In this document: positions 37,750 to 51,200 of the stretch, one piece after another
Position numbering within the stretch: position 1 is the stretch's first letter
Layout of the letters: every line of letters begins with the position of its first letter
NCBI GenBank assembly: GCA_002205965.3
Contig: NADL03000142.1
Coordinates: forward strand, 1-64,000
DNA: 64,000 nucleotides
Direction: 5' to 3'
From: Kappaphycus alvarezii
Lineage: Eukaryota > Rhodophyta > Florideophyceae > Gigartinales > Solieriaceae
Position numbers and translations under genes: made by a program
Notes under the pieces: generated by a model
The model's database searches: none
Seen by the model: the letters and a program-made list of their open reading frames with translations, nothing else
What the model was told of the DNA's origin: nothing

Positions 37750-38114
37750 GGAATGGATTTTTTAATGATTACTATCAAACTGGAATGTTCTCGAATGTAT
37801 GAAATTTTGATCCTGCGGGAGGCTCCAGAACTACTGGTATAGCCTAATGGGGATAGATAATTTGAGGGACAATAGCAAAAAAGAAGAAGAGGTCCTGGAG
37901 AACTCTACTTGTTTCAGGTGTCATAAGGTCGATTAAAGACCATGGAAACATGAGCACTACAAGGCAAATGAAAATAAGAGAGGAAACAATAATTTATCTT
38001 TCGAAGAGCTGTTTTAAAATTTTTCCAAATGTAAGAAGAAGGAAAACACAAGGGTCAAACAAAGATAAAAGACGCTCAGGTTGGAGCTTTTGTGAAGAGT
38101 TATGTTAGAGGGAA

Positions 38115-38393
38115 TGCCAATTGGAGCAATGGGACTTTGCCATGATGTTTAGTGCTGTCAGTATCACTGATGGCTGCTACATGAGCCTTTAGAACCTTGT
38201 ATTTTGATACCTCTAGGGTCGCTTTTTCTACAACACCTTTGAATTCAGTACCGTTTGCCTACAATTTATGTCTGCTGATGTTGAGTGCATTTTATGTATG
38301 AACCCTGGTCTGATGCTTCTGCCTGTTTACCGGAAGCATCAACCAGTAGGTCATCCATCGATTACCTTTTGTGCTTTCAACACCCCAGAGAAT
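38115..38393. repeat. About 270-bp dispersed direct repeat, copy 1
   Basis: It matches 41873-42140 in the same orientation from GCCAATTGGA(G/C)CAATGG through TTTGATACCTCT, TTTGAATTCAGTACCGTTT and CATCGATTACCTTTTGTGC to CAACACCCCA. The repeat family is unknown. The minus strand shows short coding-like pieces (ANGTEFKGVVEKATLEVSKY), and copy 1 directly adjoins a Ty3 integrase relic on that strand, so it may be part of an old Ty3-family element. Confidence 0.7.
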
Positions 38394-38444
38394 CATTCTG
38401 TATTCATAAATGATCACAATCCTTGGTTGGACGTAGACCTGCAA

Positions 38445-38845
38445 GAGTAGAAATTCTTCACACCTTTGATGTTTAAGCAAGAAAAGACGTACTTGGACTC
38501 CCCTTATCGATATTTTCCCTGAGCTTGAACAGAGCTTGCAATGCGGAATGTCTCTCTTCCGTGATGAGGTAAGCGTCGAGGTCCTTTGATTGAAATGATG
38601 GCCATTTGATAGCATGCTATGTAGATTTTCCGTGGGCAGCGAGAACTGAAGAGCCAACTACAAAGGTTTGAGCTTCCTGAATCGCATTTTCTCTTTTCCT
38701 TCGACAACGCTTGGTAAAATCTTGAATCTTCTGTGGACAGCAGCGCAAACCCTTCACTATCTACATAGAATATATATATTTTCGCCACTTCTCCTTCTAT
38801 AGTTTTTGCATCCTTGTCGTTCATGAGCTCAAGGTTGTTATTATT
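38445..38845 (-). pseudogene. Decayed relic of Ty3 integrase C-terminus
   Basis: Minus frames read CKLCSSSGKISIRGVQVRLF and HQRCEEFLL, matching YKLCSSSGKRSRRAIHARRL and HQRPEEFLL at the integrase end of the element at 17-26 kb. Upstream, FALLSTEDSRFYQAL and ACYQMAIISIKG correspond to its VELLATEGWRSHRAL and VKWPAFQTKYSN regions. Both frames are broken. It is an old copy of the same Ty3 family, far more diverged than the full element. Confidence 0.65.
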
Positions 38846-40180
38846 TTCAGGTATAGACGCAAGTTTGAAACTGTTTAAAACCTTAAATGCCTTGGTAAGA
38901 TACTAATACAAATCAGATATGTATAATCCTGATTTCTATTTAGTAATTAGTGCAAATATGAGTATATTGAGAATACGAAATATTGTTAAAAGTTTTCCGC
39001 ACATTGTGAACCACTCAATTCCTGTGGAACAGTGATTTTTGCAAAGTGGTTCAATTTTCTCTTTTTAGACATTCAAGATGATTTCAATCCTTTATTGGAA
39101 TTCTTTTCAAATATAGCGGTTAAATAGTACCAAACTTGTAACCAAAAATTCACTCTACATTCGCGCGCGGTAACAAAAATAGACAGGAATTTTTGGACGG
39201 GAAATTCTGAAGTATAGAATAATATCACCGTCGTTTTTAATATTAGAGGGACTAATATTTCGTTATACTTTAGTAATTAACTGCTTATTTCGATTTAGAT
39301 TTATCAAAAAAAAGTTAGATGTAGAAATTGAAAATCACGATCAGTTCTAAACCATATCTTTTGCGAACTACATATGTGAGAAAAGATCGCAACCCATTAG
39401 CTAGAGTGCAATAGTCGCCCGATAATCTTACTAGATGCGCCACTCCGGACCACCGATAAATTTTATTAGAAAAAACTCAAGAACTAATGGGAAAAACTTA
39501 AGTAAATATAGTGTTGACTATGATAGTACGTTGATGACATTGGAAATTTAGTTTCTTTAATAATGAAGCCCAAAGTGAATGTCTTATTAACGTTTGCTGT
39601 GTTTTAAGACCTTAAGCATGCATCATGTCTATGGCTTACGAAAAGTGTCAGCGCCATACTGAAAGCAGAAAAATGCATCCCATATATTTTTGGGAACAAA
39701 TGGAAATTTAAAAATGACAATACATGGGTTTGGCTAGAGATCCCATGTCTACATCCCTCCTTCCTTCCATAAAGCCTTTGAAACTTCAACCACGTGCCTC
39801 TTGTTGTTTTTTTTCTGCACCCGTTCTTATGCCAGACGAAAAAAGAAGACCTCAAGCTTCCCGCAAAGAGCCTTCTCGAAGTTACTTCTTAGGGAAGAAA
39901 CTACATTTCTGTCTTTTTCCTTCACGCGCATATTTTCCGTAGCCGCTCAGTTATAGTCGTCCGCAATCCAAGCTCAACCTTGCTAGCATAGGATTTATCG
40001 CCATCATCCTGAATTTATTTCTTGAAATCTTTCGCAAGGTAATCCGGAGGATTCCATTAACTCAGGAACTGGTCGGGACTACTCTCATGCTCTTCCAGAT
40101 GAGGTGAAATGTGAGGTCAACACAGCAGCCAAGTGAACGAGGGGTATAAAGAGGGAATGGATTATAAAACCTAAGTGAAA
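38846..40180. other. AT-rich tract without a recognisable gene
   Basis: Short ORFs only, on both strands, none with a recognised domain. I see nothing further to annotate. Confidence 0.4.
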
Positions 40181-40184
40181 TGCG

Positions 40185-40860
40185 TACATCCAAAATAGAT
40201 AATTCCAAATAAATGAATAGTATAATTACCTGAGTAGAACTGAGAAAAATAATAAATTGAAAATCAATATTTGTTGATGGCTGATCGACGGGATAGCTAG
40301 ATGGCCCGAGGCTTGCTAAATTTTTCCCACAGCATAAGACTATTTATACTGTAGATCATAGTAGAAGAGCTACAAAGATGGTTCCATTAGTATAGCAATT
40401 TTTGTAGACCAAATTCAAGCTCAATAATAATTATAAATTATTCTCCGGGTGAGCCTTAATCCAAATAATCATTTGCTCGCAATATGATTCCAGTATTTAT
40501 AACTGTAGAAATTTGAAACCGACTGTCAGGCATATAATTCGCCTCTAGTGTAATATACAGTAGTATATTACATGGGCCAGTGAAAATGGATAAAATTTAA
40601 TTTCAATGATTCACAATAAATAAATAAACATTGACACTCTGGTAGACTTTTTTTTGGGTGTTGCATTCGACAGCAATGATTTTTACATTGATTCGACCAT
40701 CAGTGCATGTATTTATTATGAAATGCAGATTTGCAACTCCAAATGGGTCCCAGCCAATCCATACATCTCAACAAAGACCCCATTTTGTCCAATAAATAGA
40801 AACTGCATGCCTCTGATAAAATATTGTTCCACAATATTTTCATCACTGCATTCGCTATGA
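40185..40860 (-). repeat. Diverged Copia-like LTR relic with internal insertion
   Basis: The plus strand follows the LTR landmarks of 16123-16673: CCAAATAAATGAATAGTATA, GATGGCCCGAGGCTTGC, CTATTTATACTGTAGATC, CTCAATAATAATTATAAATT, CTCCGGGTGAGC, AATGATTCACAATAAATA, then, after about 170 bp of extra sequence, TGCCTCTGATAAAATATTGT and TTTTCATCACTG. It is an inverted partner of the relic at 35095-35560, about 5 kb away. Confidence 0.65.
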
Positions 40861-41872
40861 AAAATTAATTTCAGGACTGGATTCGGAGGACTGCTCTGAA
40901 GACATGGTTGCGAGGGGGGAGACTAAACACGGAATGGTGAGGGATGGGGCATGGATCGCGAACTTGCTGCGCGCTCTGGTCCTGACATGCGGACGGAGAT
41001 ATAGTGCATGGACATGCGAACGAAACAAGTGTCGAGGGTAGCGGGTACAAACGGGGTGACGGGTACGACACTGGCAATATTAGAATCTGTGGATGGACTA
41101 ATATTTTTTATCTTCTGTGTACACCCGTGTCTGTCAATTTGAAATCAGGAAGGGCCGCGTTTATGCTCAGATTTAGTGAAGCTGTATCACTTGTGGGCCA
41201 AGTTCCGCGCCCACTACATGTAGTATTGATGTGATTCACTGTGCCAATTGTAAATTTATGTTTCACTGTAATGCGACTTGTCAAATTTAGTAATGCGAAA
41301 ATTTTTCAAAAAAGCTTTGCGATTTGCAAATCAAACATTGCAAACAAGGGTGAAAATTAGCTTAATTAATACTTGGAACATAGTTTCATTTGCAAACAAA
41401 GTGTGGGGTCGCTTCTAACCGCCGCTAGTGCCTATCCCTCATAGATTTGTCCACATATGAGGCACAATATGTCTTCATATGAGGAAAAACCTCTTCATCA
41501 TACAAAAATGTACATTAACCAAACTATTTTGTGGCCCGTAAATATTTACTAAAAATATACTCCAAAAACATATAATTACAGTAATGAGTTTCTCAGTGGC
41601 TTCAACTGTACTCCGCCCCGGCTAAAGCATTCACCTGCTGTTGCGATTATGCCCATAAATCACCAAATACCCTGACAGTATCCCTCCGGTAACCTGTACC
41701 AAGGATTTACACTGTAAGAAGACATCATTGCAACTCGTGCACTGTACTCACGCACCAGTGCAAAAGCATAATATCATACCTCTTTGTACCTAGCCAATGA
41801 CATGGATCCATCATGGCTATCTCGCGTGGTTCTCGAAACATTTCGCACCCACCAATCAGCAACCACTTTATG

Positions 41873-42140
41873 CCTCCTTGCCAATTGGACCAATGGTACC
41901 TTGCCATGATATTTGTTGCTGTCTGTTATACTGATAGACCTTCAGAACCTTGTAGTTTGATACCTCTGGGTCGCATTTTCTAGAATACCTTTGAATTCAG
42001 TACCGTTTAGTTACAATTTATCTCTGCTGGTGTTGAGTACTTTTTCTATATAAACCCTGGTCTGATGTCCGGCATGATTACTGGAAGCATCAACCAACAG
42101 TTCAACCATCGATTACCTTTTGTGCGCTCAACACCCCACC
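41873..42140. repeat. About 270-bp dispersed direct repeat, copy 2
   Basis: Matches 38115-38393 in the same orientation with many substitutions. On its minus strand an adjoining 60-codon frame (41907-41725, YHWSNWQGGIKWLLIGG) is open but not recognised. Confidence 0.65.
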
Positions 42141-42366
42141 TGCCCGACAAAATATGGCATATTGGCGCTTATCAACACCAGTAAAGTACTTCGTATCCTG
42201 ACTAGCGCTTAAATCACCCAAAAGTTGGTTTTTATCGAGCTTCACTACTGTTCACAATATGGTTACCAAAAAAGACAGAAAAATATTATTCTTTCTTAAA
42301 AAAGTAGCCCGAAACATTGTTCTCATATGAGGGTAATGTTCCATATTAACACTTTTTGCTCCAAAT

Positions 42367-42979
42367 GTGGAGCAAATGATTCTTTTTTGGCCGCCTTTCA
42401 GCTTTCAGAATGTCTGCAGCAACGCTTTTGAGCTTTTTGTGGCCTCAGTTGGTAGCGCTGCCTTCACAAGGTCGTTTCTGCGAAGCGAGGTACATGGGCG
42501 ACACCGTAAGGCTATCGTTACTGTGCAGGTCTGGGACCCCCGCGCTCGTTTCCACATACACTGCCCATCTGCCCATGTCATGGTATTTGCACTTTTCGGC
42601 TTGCTGATCCTCAACACACCGCTGAGCCTGTAGCTAATTTTGACCCTCTGTAGCCATCCTCCTATGCCGCGCTCCAATTAATCCCTCAAGGATGACGTCT
42701 GGGAACGAGAGTGTATCCTTCTCCGTCTTGGCCGGCATTGATTTTCCATGATCGGTCCCTCCCTGAACGGCGCTGTCGATGCCATTATTCTGGACGCTGC
42801 CCTGCTTGCTTACGCACGGCCGCTCACTCTACTCACCGCTACGTCTTCGACTTGGGAAACGCGCTAGTGGCAATAGATACTTCCTGGTAAACCACACACG
42901 ATCGCCTCTGCTCAACGTTTTCTGTCATATCCAAGGCGATCCGTTCGTCACCGATCTAGACGCATTTGACCTCGCCTCC
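42367..42979 (+). other. GC-richer island, unrecognised coding-like relic
   Basis: GC content rises sharply between 42367 and 42979. All plus frames hold fragments without a clear product, for example TLLSFLWPQLVALPS at 42410-42607 and SLYSPLRLRLGKRASGN at 42779-42982. It ends exactly where a Ty3 LTR relic begins (42980), so it is probably part of an older mobile element that received that LTR. A zinc-knuckle region of an RLE element is possible but not demonstrable. Confidence 0.25.
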
Positions 42980-43360
42980 TGATAGCTTTAAATATTCGGA
43001 AGAAGAGATACCCAGAGTCAATTACCGCAAGAACTAGTTGTTGCAAGCGAAAAAAGTGCTACCGTGATATAGTTGATCGAACCTAAAGAGGTTGGTAAGT
43101 ACAACAAACGGGGTTAAAAGTTAGTACGGAAGGGGCAGGGTCTAAGGGTCTACAACCTATGCTCTGTGACCAACGTAAAATAGAGTTTATTAGGCCTGAT
43201 GTTGACTCTCAACTTCCAAACTATCTGGGACTGACTTGAAGTTGTCTGCAAACTTGCTTAACCTCTCCAAGAGGAAGCAATTTTCTCAGCTTAAATAACC
43301 TTTTTGGCTAACCATAAAGTCTCAAAAAACCGTACCAAGTACCATAAAATGCGTTAAAGG
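42980..43360 (-). repeat. Relic of the Ty3-family LTR
   Basis: It begins TGATAG exactly like the LTR end at 17234 and follows it for about 380 bp: GAAGAAGAGATA, TGTTGCAAGCGA, AAAGTGCTACCGTG, GGAAGGGGCAGGGTCTA, GTTGACTCTCAACTTCC and CTCTCCA-GAGGAAGC. Many substitutions and small indels show it is much older than the full element. The rest of the LTR, including its ORF, is missing. Confidence 0.8.
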
Positions 43361-43711
43361 GAATAGTATTAACGAGAGAGACTAGTAGAATATATTTCTT
43401 CAAGGTAAACCTCTAGGTGCCCTACCCATTCCCACCACTCATCCGCCAGGTGTGTTGATGCGGCCATTATGTATGTTTTCCAGATTCATTCTTGATACCA
43501 CGCAGAACCTTGAAGTGCACTGAAATCTACTAATACCAGCGTCTCATTAACAAAAAAAATCAACCCATGAATTTGCCAAACTCATCCAAATTAAAATATC
43601 TCTCAAATTCAGATGCTGTAAAATTAGCTTGCCAATTCAGATACTGTATCCAAGATAGGTCCTCTTCTAGATTTTTTGAGCAGTAGCAAGTTTAGTGCAT
43701 ATCAATATTCA

Positions 43712-43790
43712 TGTAAAGGCACGCTGCAACCACTGCAATATCAAATGCAGTCTGTCTGCTAGCTGGCCTCGAGCCAGCCTTCTAACGACC
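43712..43790 (+). pseudogene. RLE-element C-terminal tail relic
   Basis: The plus strand reads KRHAATTAISNAVCLLAGLE then a stop, matching the last residues of the RLE-element protein at 33.0, 34.9 and 55.9 kb. No 3' terminus of the usual form was found after it, so the downstream end has diverged or been lost. Confidence 0.55.
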
Positions 43791-44429
43791 TTGAATCGTT
43801 TTAATACCGCTTCCTCTTTTCCCCATGCCGAAGATTTGTACCAAATTATTTGATGCGCTTTGGACATCAGACTAACCTATATTTAAATGGGGTAGGGATG
43901 ATGTGGTAGTTTACTTCGTCGTGTGACACTTCTAGCGGGTGGGAATCTGAACGGAGATTGGAGAGAAGGAAAGGAGAAAACAGAAATGGGTCTGTAATTC
44001 CGCGATTCTGTGATTACATCGAATGGTGAAGGTAGGCGAAAACTCCGATCCCCTTTTTACGGCACACCCGAGACATGTGGATTGAGATTTCGAAGAAAAA
44101 ATTGAGTAACTCAGCTAATGGATCAAATAGTGAAGTTTATGGAAATCCTGAATCACGTCAACCGCAGACTTTTAATGGATATATGGTAGTAGGGACACAC
44201 TGAACCATACTCTCTTGTATCGGCGTACCACCGTGGCGAAGCCATTGAAAAACTGGAACGGAACTAGTCTCATACTACTGACACTAGCACAGCTCGAAAG
44301 GGGGCTAAAAATGACGAATAAAAGGATAATGTAGCCGTCGAATGGCCTAACTGGTCTTACGCAAAAAGGATACTAAAGACAGGTGAATTATACGTGACTG
44401 AAAGCAGAAATACTTAACTTAATATAACT

Positions 44430-45244
44430 GACCCACGAGCATACGAGTATTTAAATAGTCCAGAGTCAAGGAGTGGAAAACTGCCGACAAATCGGTAATG
44501 GGCTCCCTGGAAAACCGTGATGCAAGGGAATTGATAAAAGCCACCAATGAATTCAAGTTCATTTCCAAAAATCTGGTTCTTACGCAGAGAAGCGAAATAC
44601 TCATGGATTTATTGAACGCTATAAAGCGAAAAAAGTGATAAGCTGACGACTGTAAGGAAACATTAAGCAAACTGCTGCATGTTCAATCCAATTGAATCAA
44701 CGCGTAATGCACTGGCGGATGTGCTCTATGGCAAGGTTTTTGTAATCCGTGAGATGGATAATTCGCACTGCCTTCCTTTATGGACCCGTAGAAATTCAAA
44801 TCACGTCATTGCAGGGATTTGGACTTAGACAAGGATCAGAGAAGATTCCGAGGCCTCTTCAGACCTTATATGTGCTTAAGCAAACACGTATAGTAGCCAG
44901 GGCGGGATAAATTTCTGATTTTTAGCAAAATCACTGTCCGCGAATCCTCAAATGTGAACTGCGTTCGGGATCGATGTTGCTCTGAATGGCTTCCCTATCA
45001 ACGTGCTTGCGTGCGTGTCGAACTGTACTTTGATGTTTTTTTGGAAGAAGTTGGGTTTCAGAGAGAAGCGCTGATAAACTATAAAGAACACTTGCATATG
45101 CGGAGTAGGATGATACTTTATTTTGATTTACGTAGTAGTCACTGTAAGCTAACCATTTTGCGAATACCATATTACTTCTTCAAGCGGGATGCTGAAATTA
45201 GTTCCGGATGGCATGAGTACATAAGTTGGGATACGATCATTTGA
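44430..45244 (+). pseudogene. Unrecognised decayed coding region
   Basis: Plus-strand segments are coding-like. About 44464-44636 reads KEWKTADKSVMGSLENRDAR and ATNEFKFISKNLVLTQRSE, ending in a stop. About 44680-44830 reads MFNPIESTRNALADVLYGKV and FVIREMDNSHCLPLWTRR. A 96-codon frame spans 44954-45244 (YKEHLHMRSRMILYFDLRSS). Frame changes or introns separate them. A minus frame (45170-44931, QSTVRHARKHVDREAIQS) is also open. The product is not recognised. Confidence 0.3.
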
Positions 45245-48200
45245 AATTGAAAACGATCTGGTCATGAAACCGATAATGTTTACACTGAGAACTTTTCAGA
45301 TTCCAGAATGAATTGTTCAGTTTCTTTTTATAGCTATCAGCAAGTTATATTGACCCACTCTTAAAAGCTGATCGCAGAAAGTCATATTCCTTGGTAAAAT
45401 CAGACATACCGTAGAAGAATTGTAAATGGGGGATATAATGTGCATCGAAGATTTCATGCTGATCTCAAGGCACTTAATTTCGATTTTAGTATTGCCACAT
45501 TGGTGGCTCGGAAGGGTATCGAACCAAAAAAATACTCATTGAGAAAATAGCCTGATATTGAAATAATGATTGAATGAATAGGCGAATGGCCGAAAAGACG
45601 AAACAAAATGCGTATTTTTAGGTTCTGGATATGTTATGTATCACAATTAAAAATGACGTAAATTGTTGAAACCATATGGAATTCCGAAGAAAGGCATTAA
45701 TAGACGGTTAAATTTCCACTTGAGTTTGATTAAAGTTCATAATTATGAATATTGTTCTGAAAGTTGAAATAAACTAGTAAAATTCGAAGAAAAGGGAAAC
45801 TGCAACAAATTCTTCTTGCTCTAGACATGTTTGGAGGTTTATTAAAAGCTCTAGAATATCTTTAAATTATTATACACTCAATTTTAAATGAAAGACGCTT
45901 GTTCTGTGATACTCTAAGGAAGAAGCTTGTAATTCATGCCGTTGAATACCCGAGGGCTTCGGTTTGAGTCTTAAATAATACTGAAACTAAGGATTTTAGT
46001 GTATGAGACAGCCAGGATGGATGAAAATCCTGGAACTACTTCAAGTTTTCACGATTAAGGTTGAATTAATGATATAAAAAAGGAACGAGCCAAAGAGATA
46101 ACATGTAACAAGTGGAAAAATGAATCTTCAGATAAATGTCAGAAAACCTTTGCTTGTCAATCTCTACAATACTTGTCCATAGTCGTATAAATCTTGCAGT
46201 AGATATATTTGAGGCACAAGGTTTACTATTTATCAATACTTTACATGTAAAAGTACAGTTTATGGTGTACCAATTCTTGAAAAGAATTTTTCGAATAGTT
46301 TGAAATAGAATATTGCAAATGGAAGCACTTTGTAGTCAAAATTACTATGATATTCCACTATGTTTGTTTTTAATAGGTACATTCATATAAGATATAGTAT
46401 TTGTAATGCTAAAGGACGGAAAACTTAAAGCGGAGTGGGGAGATGAGAAAAGAATCCATATGTATCCGAGCTATTTGCATAACTTGAGAAAAATTCGGAA
46501 ATATCAGTAGTTAACATGAGCTGCAAGAAATGATAGGGTTAAAATATATAAAAACAATTCTTAAATTCAGGTCCAAAAGTGAATAACTGTTATATGTCAT
46601 CTCAAGGTTCCTATATATTAAATAATTGCCTTGTCTCGAACGTAATGTAAATCTTAAATGTATATTTTCACAAGTAAGGCTTTTTATAATATCAAATTTT
46701 CAAGCCAATCTCCTGGCTCAAAAAGTTTATGATAGAATGTATGAAAACTTAAAAACAAGATAAAAACATTTTCTCTCGTATTTTGATTTCCTTTCGGATG
46801 GAAGAAGTTAAATATATTTCTAATTCGAGGTGATAATACGAAATGATGTTTTTTTCTGGTGTTACAATATAACAGTTTTCATTTGGAACTCCTTGCTTAA
46901 AAGCTGACTTAAAAGCTTGTGATTTATAAAAATTCATAGGATATTTGGCAGTACGTAGTTTTTGGGGAGAAACTTGCCTTTCATATACACCCTCTGCCTA
47001 TGTTGGGGTAGCTAAGTCGAAATTTGCCCGGTCAGTATCTTTTAATATTGTTTTAAACTTGGAAATATGTTATTTCAGTGAGTATTATCTTGATAATATT
47101 CACTTTCCAGTTTTAATAAAAGCTTTTTTGTCAAAAAAATCTATACTAGAACTGGTTCAAAAAATTAAGTAGCTAAATATTCTTATTGTATCTCAATTTG
47201 TCAGAAAAGTTCCAGCGGGGTATTCAACCATCTCTGGGGCAACCTTGTGGCTTACTGAAAATTTCTAAACTTTTTCAGTGAAATTTCTTTTCAAGTCAAA
47301 CGATATTGACTGCTAAAAATATAAATATTTAAAAAAAGCATAATGATTTACAGTATCGAAATTTGGTGATATTATTACTATTTTAAACATTTAATCCGGC
47401 AATCATTGAGCCGCTGATACATCGCAGGTGGTTTCATTGACTGTAGAGATAAATTCCTCGCAACTTCTGAAACAAACCGATTCACTCCCACATCAAACCT
47501 CCCACATCCGTAACGCTCCCTTTCACTTCTCTTTTAGGGCTACAAATCTGCAAAATTGTTCTTTATTACAATTGGTTCGCCTGAAATTTGTTGAAGGTTC
47601 TTCTCAAAGACGTAACTACTTATTTAACTTCAATTGCTTGTAATATGTGATATCTAGACTGTATATGAACTATTAAGCTTCTTGACATAAGAATTCAATG
47701 ATGGTTGTTTATAGCTGAAACCTATTTGAAGAAGCAATAAATAACACGCGTCTCTGGCTTAATTTCTTCGTACAAATTTTTACTTTGATTAGATGTGAAT
47801 CATGCAGGATAATTTTTTATGACTCTGAAATTGATGATTAAGCAGGACGTGAAAATCGAGGTGTGATTAGACACCGGGGGATACTGAAACCTGATATTTT
47901 AGTGAAAGCGAAAAAAAGGAAAAATAACAAATATAGTCATATCGAGCTGCAGTTTGACGGAAACAGTCATCAGATTCTGTCAGGAAGAAATTCATGTCCA
48001 TTAAATAAAGATAGACTATAAAATATTTTTTCAGTAGAAAACGGGTCTTAGAACCAGCAGAGATTGAGGCGACTAGGAAAACAGCAGAAATGAAAAAACA
48101 TAATAACTCTGGAATACGGAATATTTCAAATCCCAAAACGGTTACTCAAATAGAGATGCATGTTCATTAATGTCAACAGTACGGACGAAATACATATCAA

Positions 48201-51200
48201 TGTTTCAGCGTAAATTTCATGTCGAATTGTAACCCTCAGATTTCTGGGTTATTTTCGGAACAATATTAGGCGCCTCGTTTTCCAGTGAATAAAATAGTAT
48301 GATTTGATCTATTTGATTAGCTATGGGTGGAACGAAAGTTGAAGCTCCGGCGTAATTGTATTCTAATCATGTCATAAGGTCTACAGTAAGAATAAAAAGA
48401 GAAAATTCCCTGCTTAAACATGTATGCTTCCTAAGTAAACATGCGGGTGTAGTTGCGAGTGCCTATCAACTTTTTCTTACGTTGAAAGAGCATGGGCCTC
48501 ACCGCAGTGAACATTTCGAGCGCTTATCTGACATATAAAAATAAAAGGAATGGCTGAGCCTTTTGCATCATTTCTAAAAAAAGCAGTTCGAATAACCGGA
48601 GCAAAAAAGCATTTATTTTTCTAGGGACCCACAAAGCAATGCTAGTATTACAACACATCTTTATATGTATCTAAAACATTTTTGGTACAAGATTTGAGGG
48701 AAATAAATGAAATTATATCTTTCATTATCACATCCTACTAGCTCAAGTATGGTTGACTAGATCTTTATCGAAAAGTTCATGATACGAAATATATTATCTG
48801 TATATGTTCCGACACATATGATAGAAAAAATCTCTGAACGAAGGAACGATAAAAAACCCGCCATAGTGTTTCTTTTAATATTCAGTAACATTCAAATCAG
48901 GTTCTCATACCAAAATAAAATTTATTCGTCATTTTGTGTCCCCCGGAGATCTGGAATAGAATGAAACTAGCCCTTTTGGATCTTTTTCTTTTATACCTGT
49001 CTTACCGACGATAAAGTTTCATTAAATGTCCTCGCTGTCATAAATGCCCCATATATTTTGGTAATTTAACTCCGCAGAAACATCTGTTGGCCTTCAAATA
49101 CTTCGTATTTTTTCAATCAGTTCTTTCACATACTCGTAGTATGCATAGAGAAAACAAATAGCGTTTATTGAAAAGAATTTGTCCTTCGTTAAGTTTGCCA
49201 CCCGGGGCATTGAAATTTACAAATCATTTGCTTAATCATAAAAAGTAACCCTAAAGAAAGTTCAGGATATAGATGGAATTTTAAAAAATTGACTAAGGTT
49301 GTTCTCCGCAACAATTACTACCACGCCCGAGATAATGAAAAATGGGTTTCTGAAACCATGATATTTGCTCAAGGATTGAATCGCGTCCCATGTATATTTA
49401 GGTTTTTATCGTAGCAATCGAAACATTACGCCTTTAAATTTCCATTAGATGTTGCCCAAGTCGATACGTTACCTTGCTTCTTTCTGCTTCACTCATCTCC
49501 GCCTCTCGCTCTGCTGTTCTCAAAAAGATCAATTGCAAATCTTTTTTCATTTCTGTTATGACAGCTATGTTTGAAAATACTTCTCATTACTTTCGTACGA
49601 GCTACTCTATCCTCATCGGCCAGGGAACCAGGAAAAAAGTTCTTCATCCTGTGAATGATAAAATTCTTCACTTCGCTACTTATCTCCGTGACAATTGACA
49701 CTTCGAAAAACTCAATTAATCCCGATAAGGTACGCCATAACTAAACCAGCTACACGATGTAACAATCTTAAAAAACATCTGCACCAATAAAAACCTTTCC
49801 AAAGAAATATTTTTCTCTCCAATGCCAACAATTCTTGCCACCAAATCTCCATTTCGTCCCCTTTTATCCATTCCCTACCCTTATCAAATTCTTCATTTCA
49901 GATAATTATCTCTACATCACTATTATCTCTACAATTTTCTACTACATATCAAAGGGTTCCATTCGAACTACTTCTATTACGGGTTTATATTTTTTTCTAG
50001 ATCTTATTCCCTTTCCGTGATACATATGAAATGACCACCCGTCACAATTTTTCGCTACCAGAACTTAGTTCTTGGAGTCTCTCCTCAGAATGTTTCCCTG
50101 ACATAAACAATTCATTCCAAGATTTCCCGCTTTTGAATGGAATAGTTGAATATCTCCACCAGATTAAGACTGAAATATCATAAGATTTCTAACTTTTAGA
50201 GGTTTCCTACTTTTTCTGCACAACCAACACTGTCCCCACAATTTATAGCGTGCAGAATACCTATGCCGCCGAGCTCTTTCAATTATCAGAGAAATTTTTG
50301 CAATTTTCTAAATCTTAGATCCCTTCTTTTTAGTAGCTAGGCTGCGATCCAAATCTTCCGTGCCTAAAATTGTCTTTTTTCTTCATCAAACCCGTTTTGA
50401 ATAAAATTTTTTCAGTGAGATTATTATCACGTCCATGACTCACTCAACTTAGACACAAAAGCCTTTTCAAATATATTTTAGAACCATAAAATCCTTTAAT
50501 TTTCTATTACAAATAACGTATGCTGTTCTTTCTCCAAAATAATCAGCATTTTTCTTTTTCGGGAGTGTCATTCGTGTAATATCATTTCAGGGTGTGGAAC
50601 TTATTTATGTAGTATTTTATTTCAGGCTGCAGAACTGTTAACTTTCTATCTTCCTTTAGTTTCTTCCGAATCAATTTCTTCTAGCCCCGAGATTTGGCTC
50701 CGTGGATTTTTTCGAGGGCTTTGTTTGCAGGCTTATAATCCGTTGAGATAACTACATAAAAATTGTTGGTATGAACCAGAAAAATCCTATATGATACCCT
50801 CCCATAATATTGACATGATTTTGATGATTATTCCTTTTGTTTCTATAGAGGTGAAATTTAGGCAAAAACATCATCAAGAATTGTTCAAACATTTCTGCCA
50901 ATCTTTTGAATATTGACAGAGCAATTTTTGCACTTTGATGAAGCGAAAAATAATGGTGTTTGAACTTTTTAGCCATGTTCGGTGATTCTAGAGGAAATGT
51001 TTTGACGACGGTTTTTTCGGAGAGGAAATTATGTGAAATATAGTTATTTGAACGATAATTCCATGTTTTCTGCTAATATACATGGATTAGCTAGGGAAAT
51101 AGTGATTTTATTTGAAAACAAATTCGACATGTTTGGATGAAACATGTTTACACTTTTCTCAAATTTTTACTAAATTAATGATATCGTACCTGTACTTTGA

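Noticed and set aside
45500..45540. Possible minus-strand tRNA T-arm (GGTTCGATACC)
   Set aside because: No acceptor, D-arm or anticodon stem of suitable spacing lies in the preceding 75 bases on that strand.
49474..49701. Pair of opposite ORFs of about 70 codons
   Set aside because: Short, AT-rich and mutually overlapping, with no domain or supporting signal.
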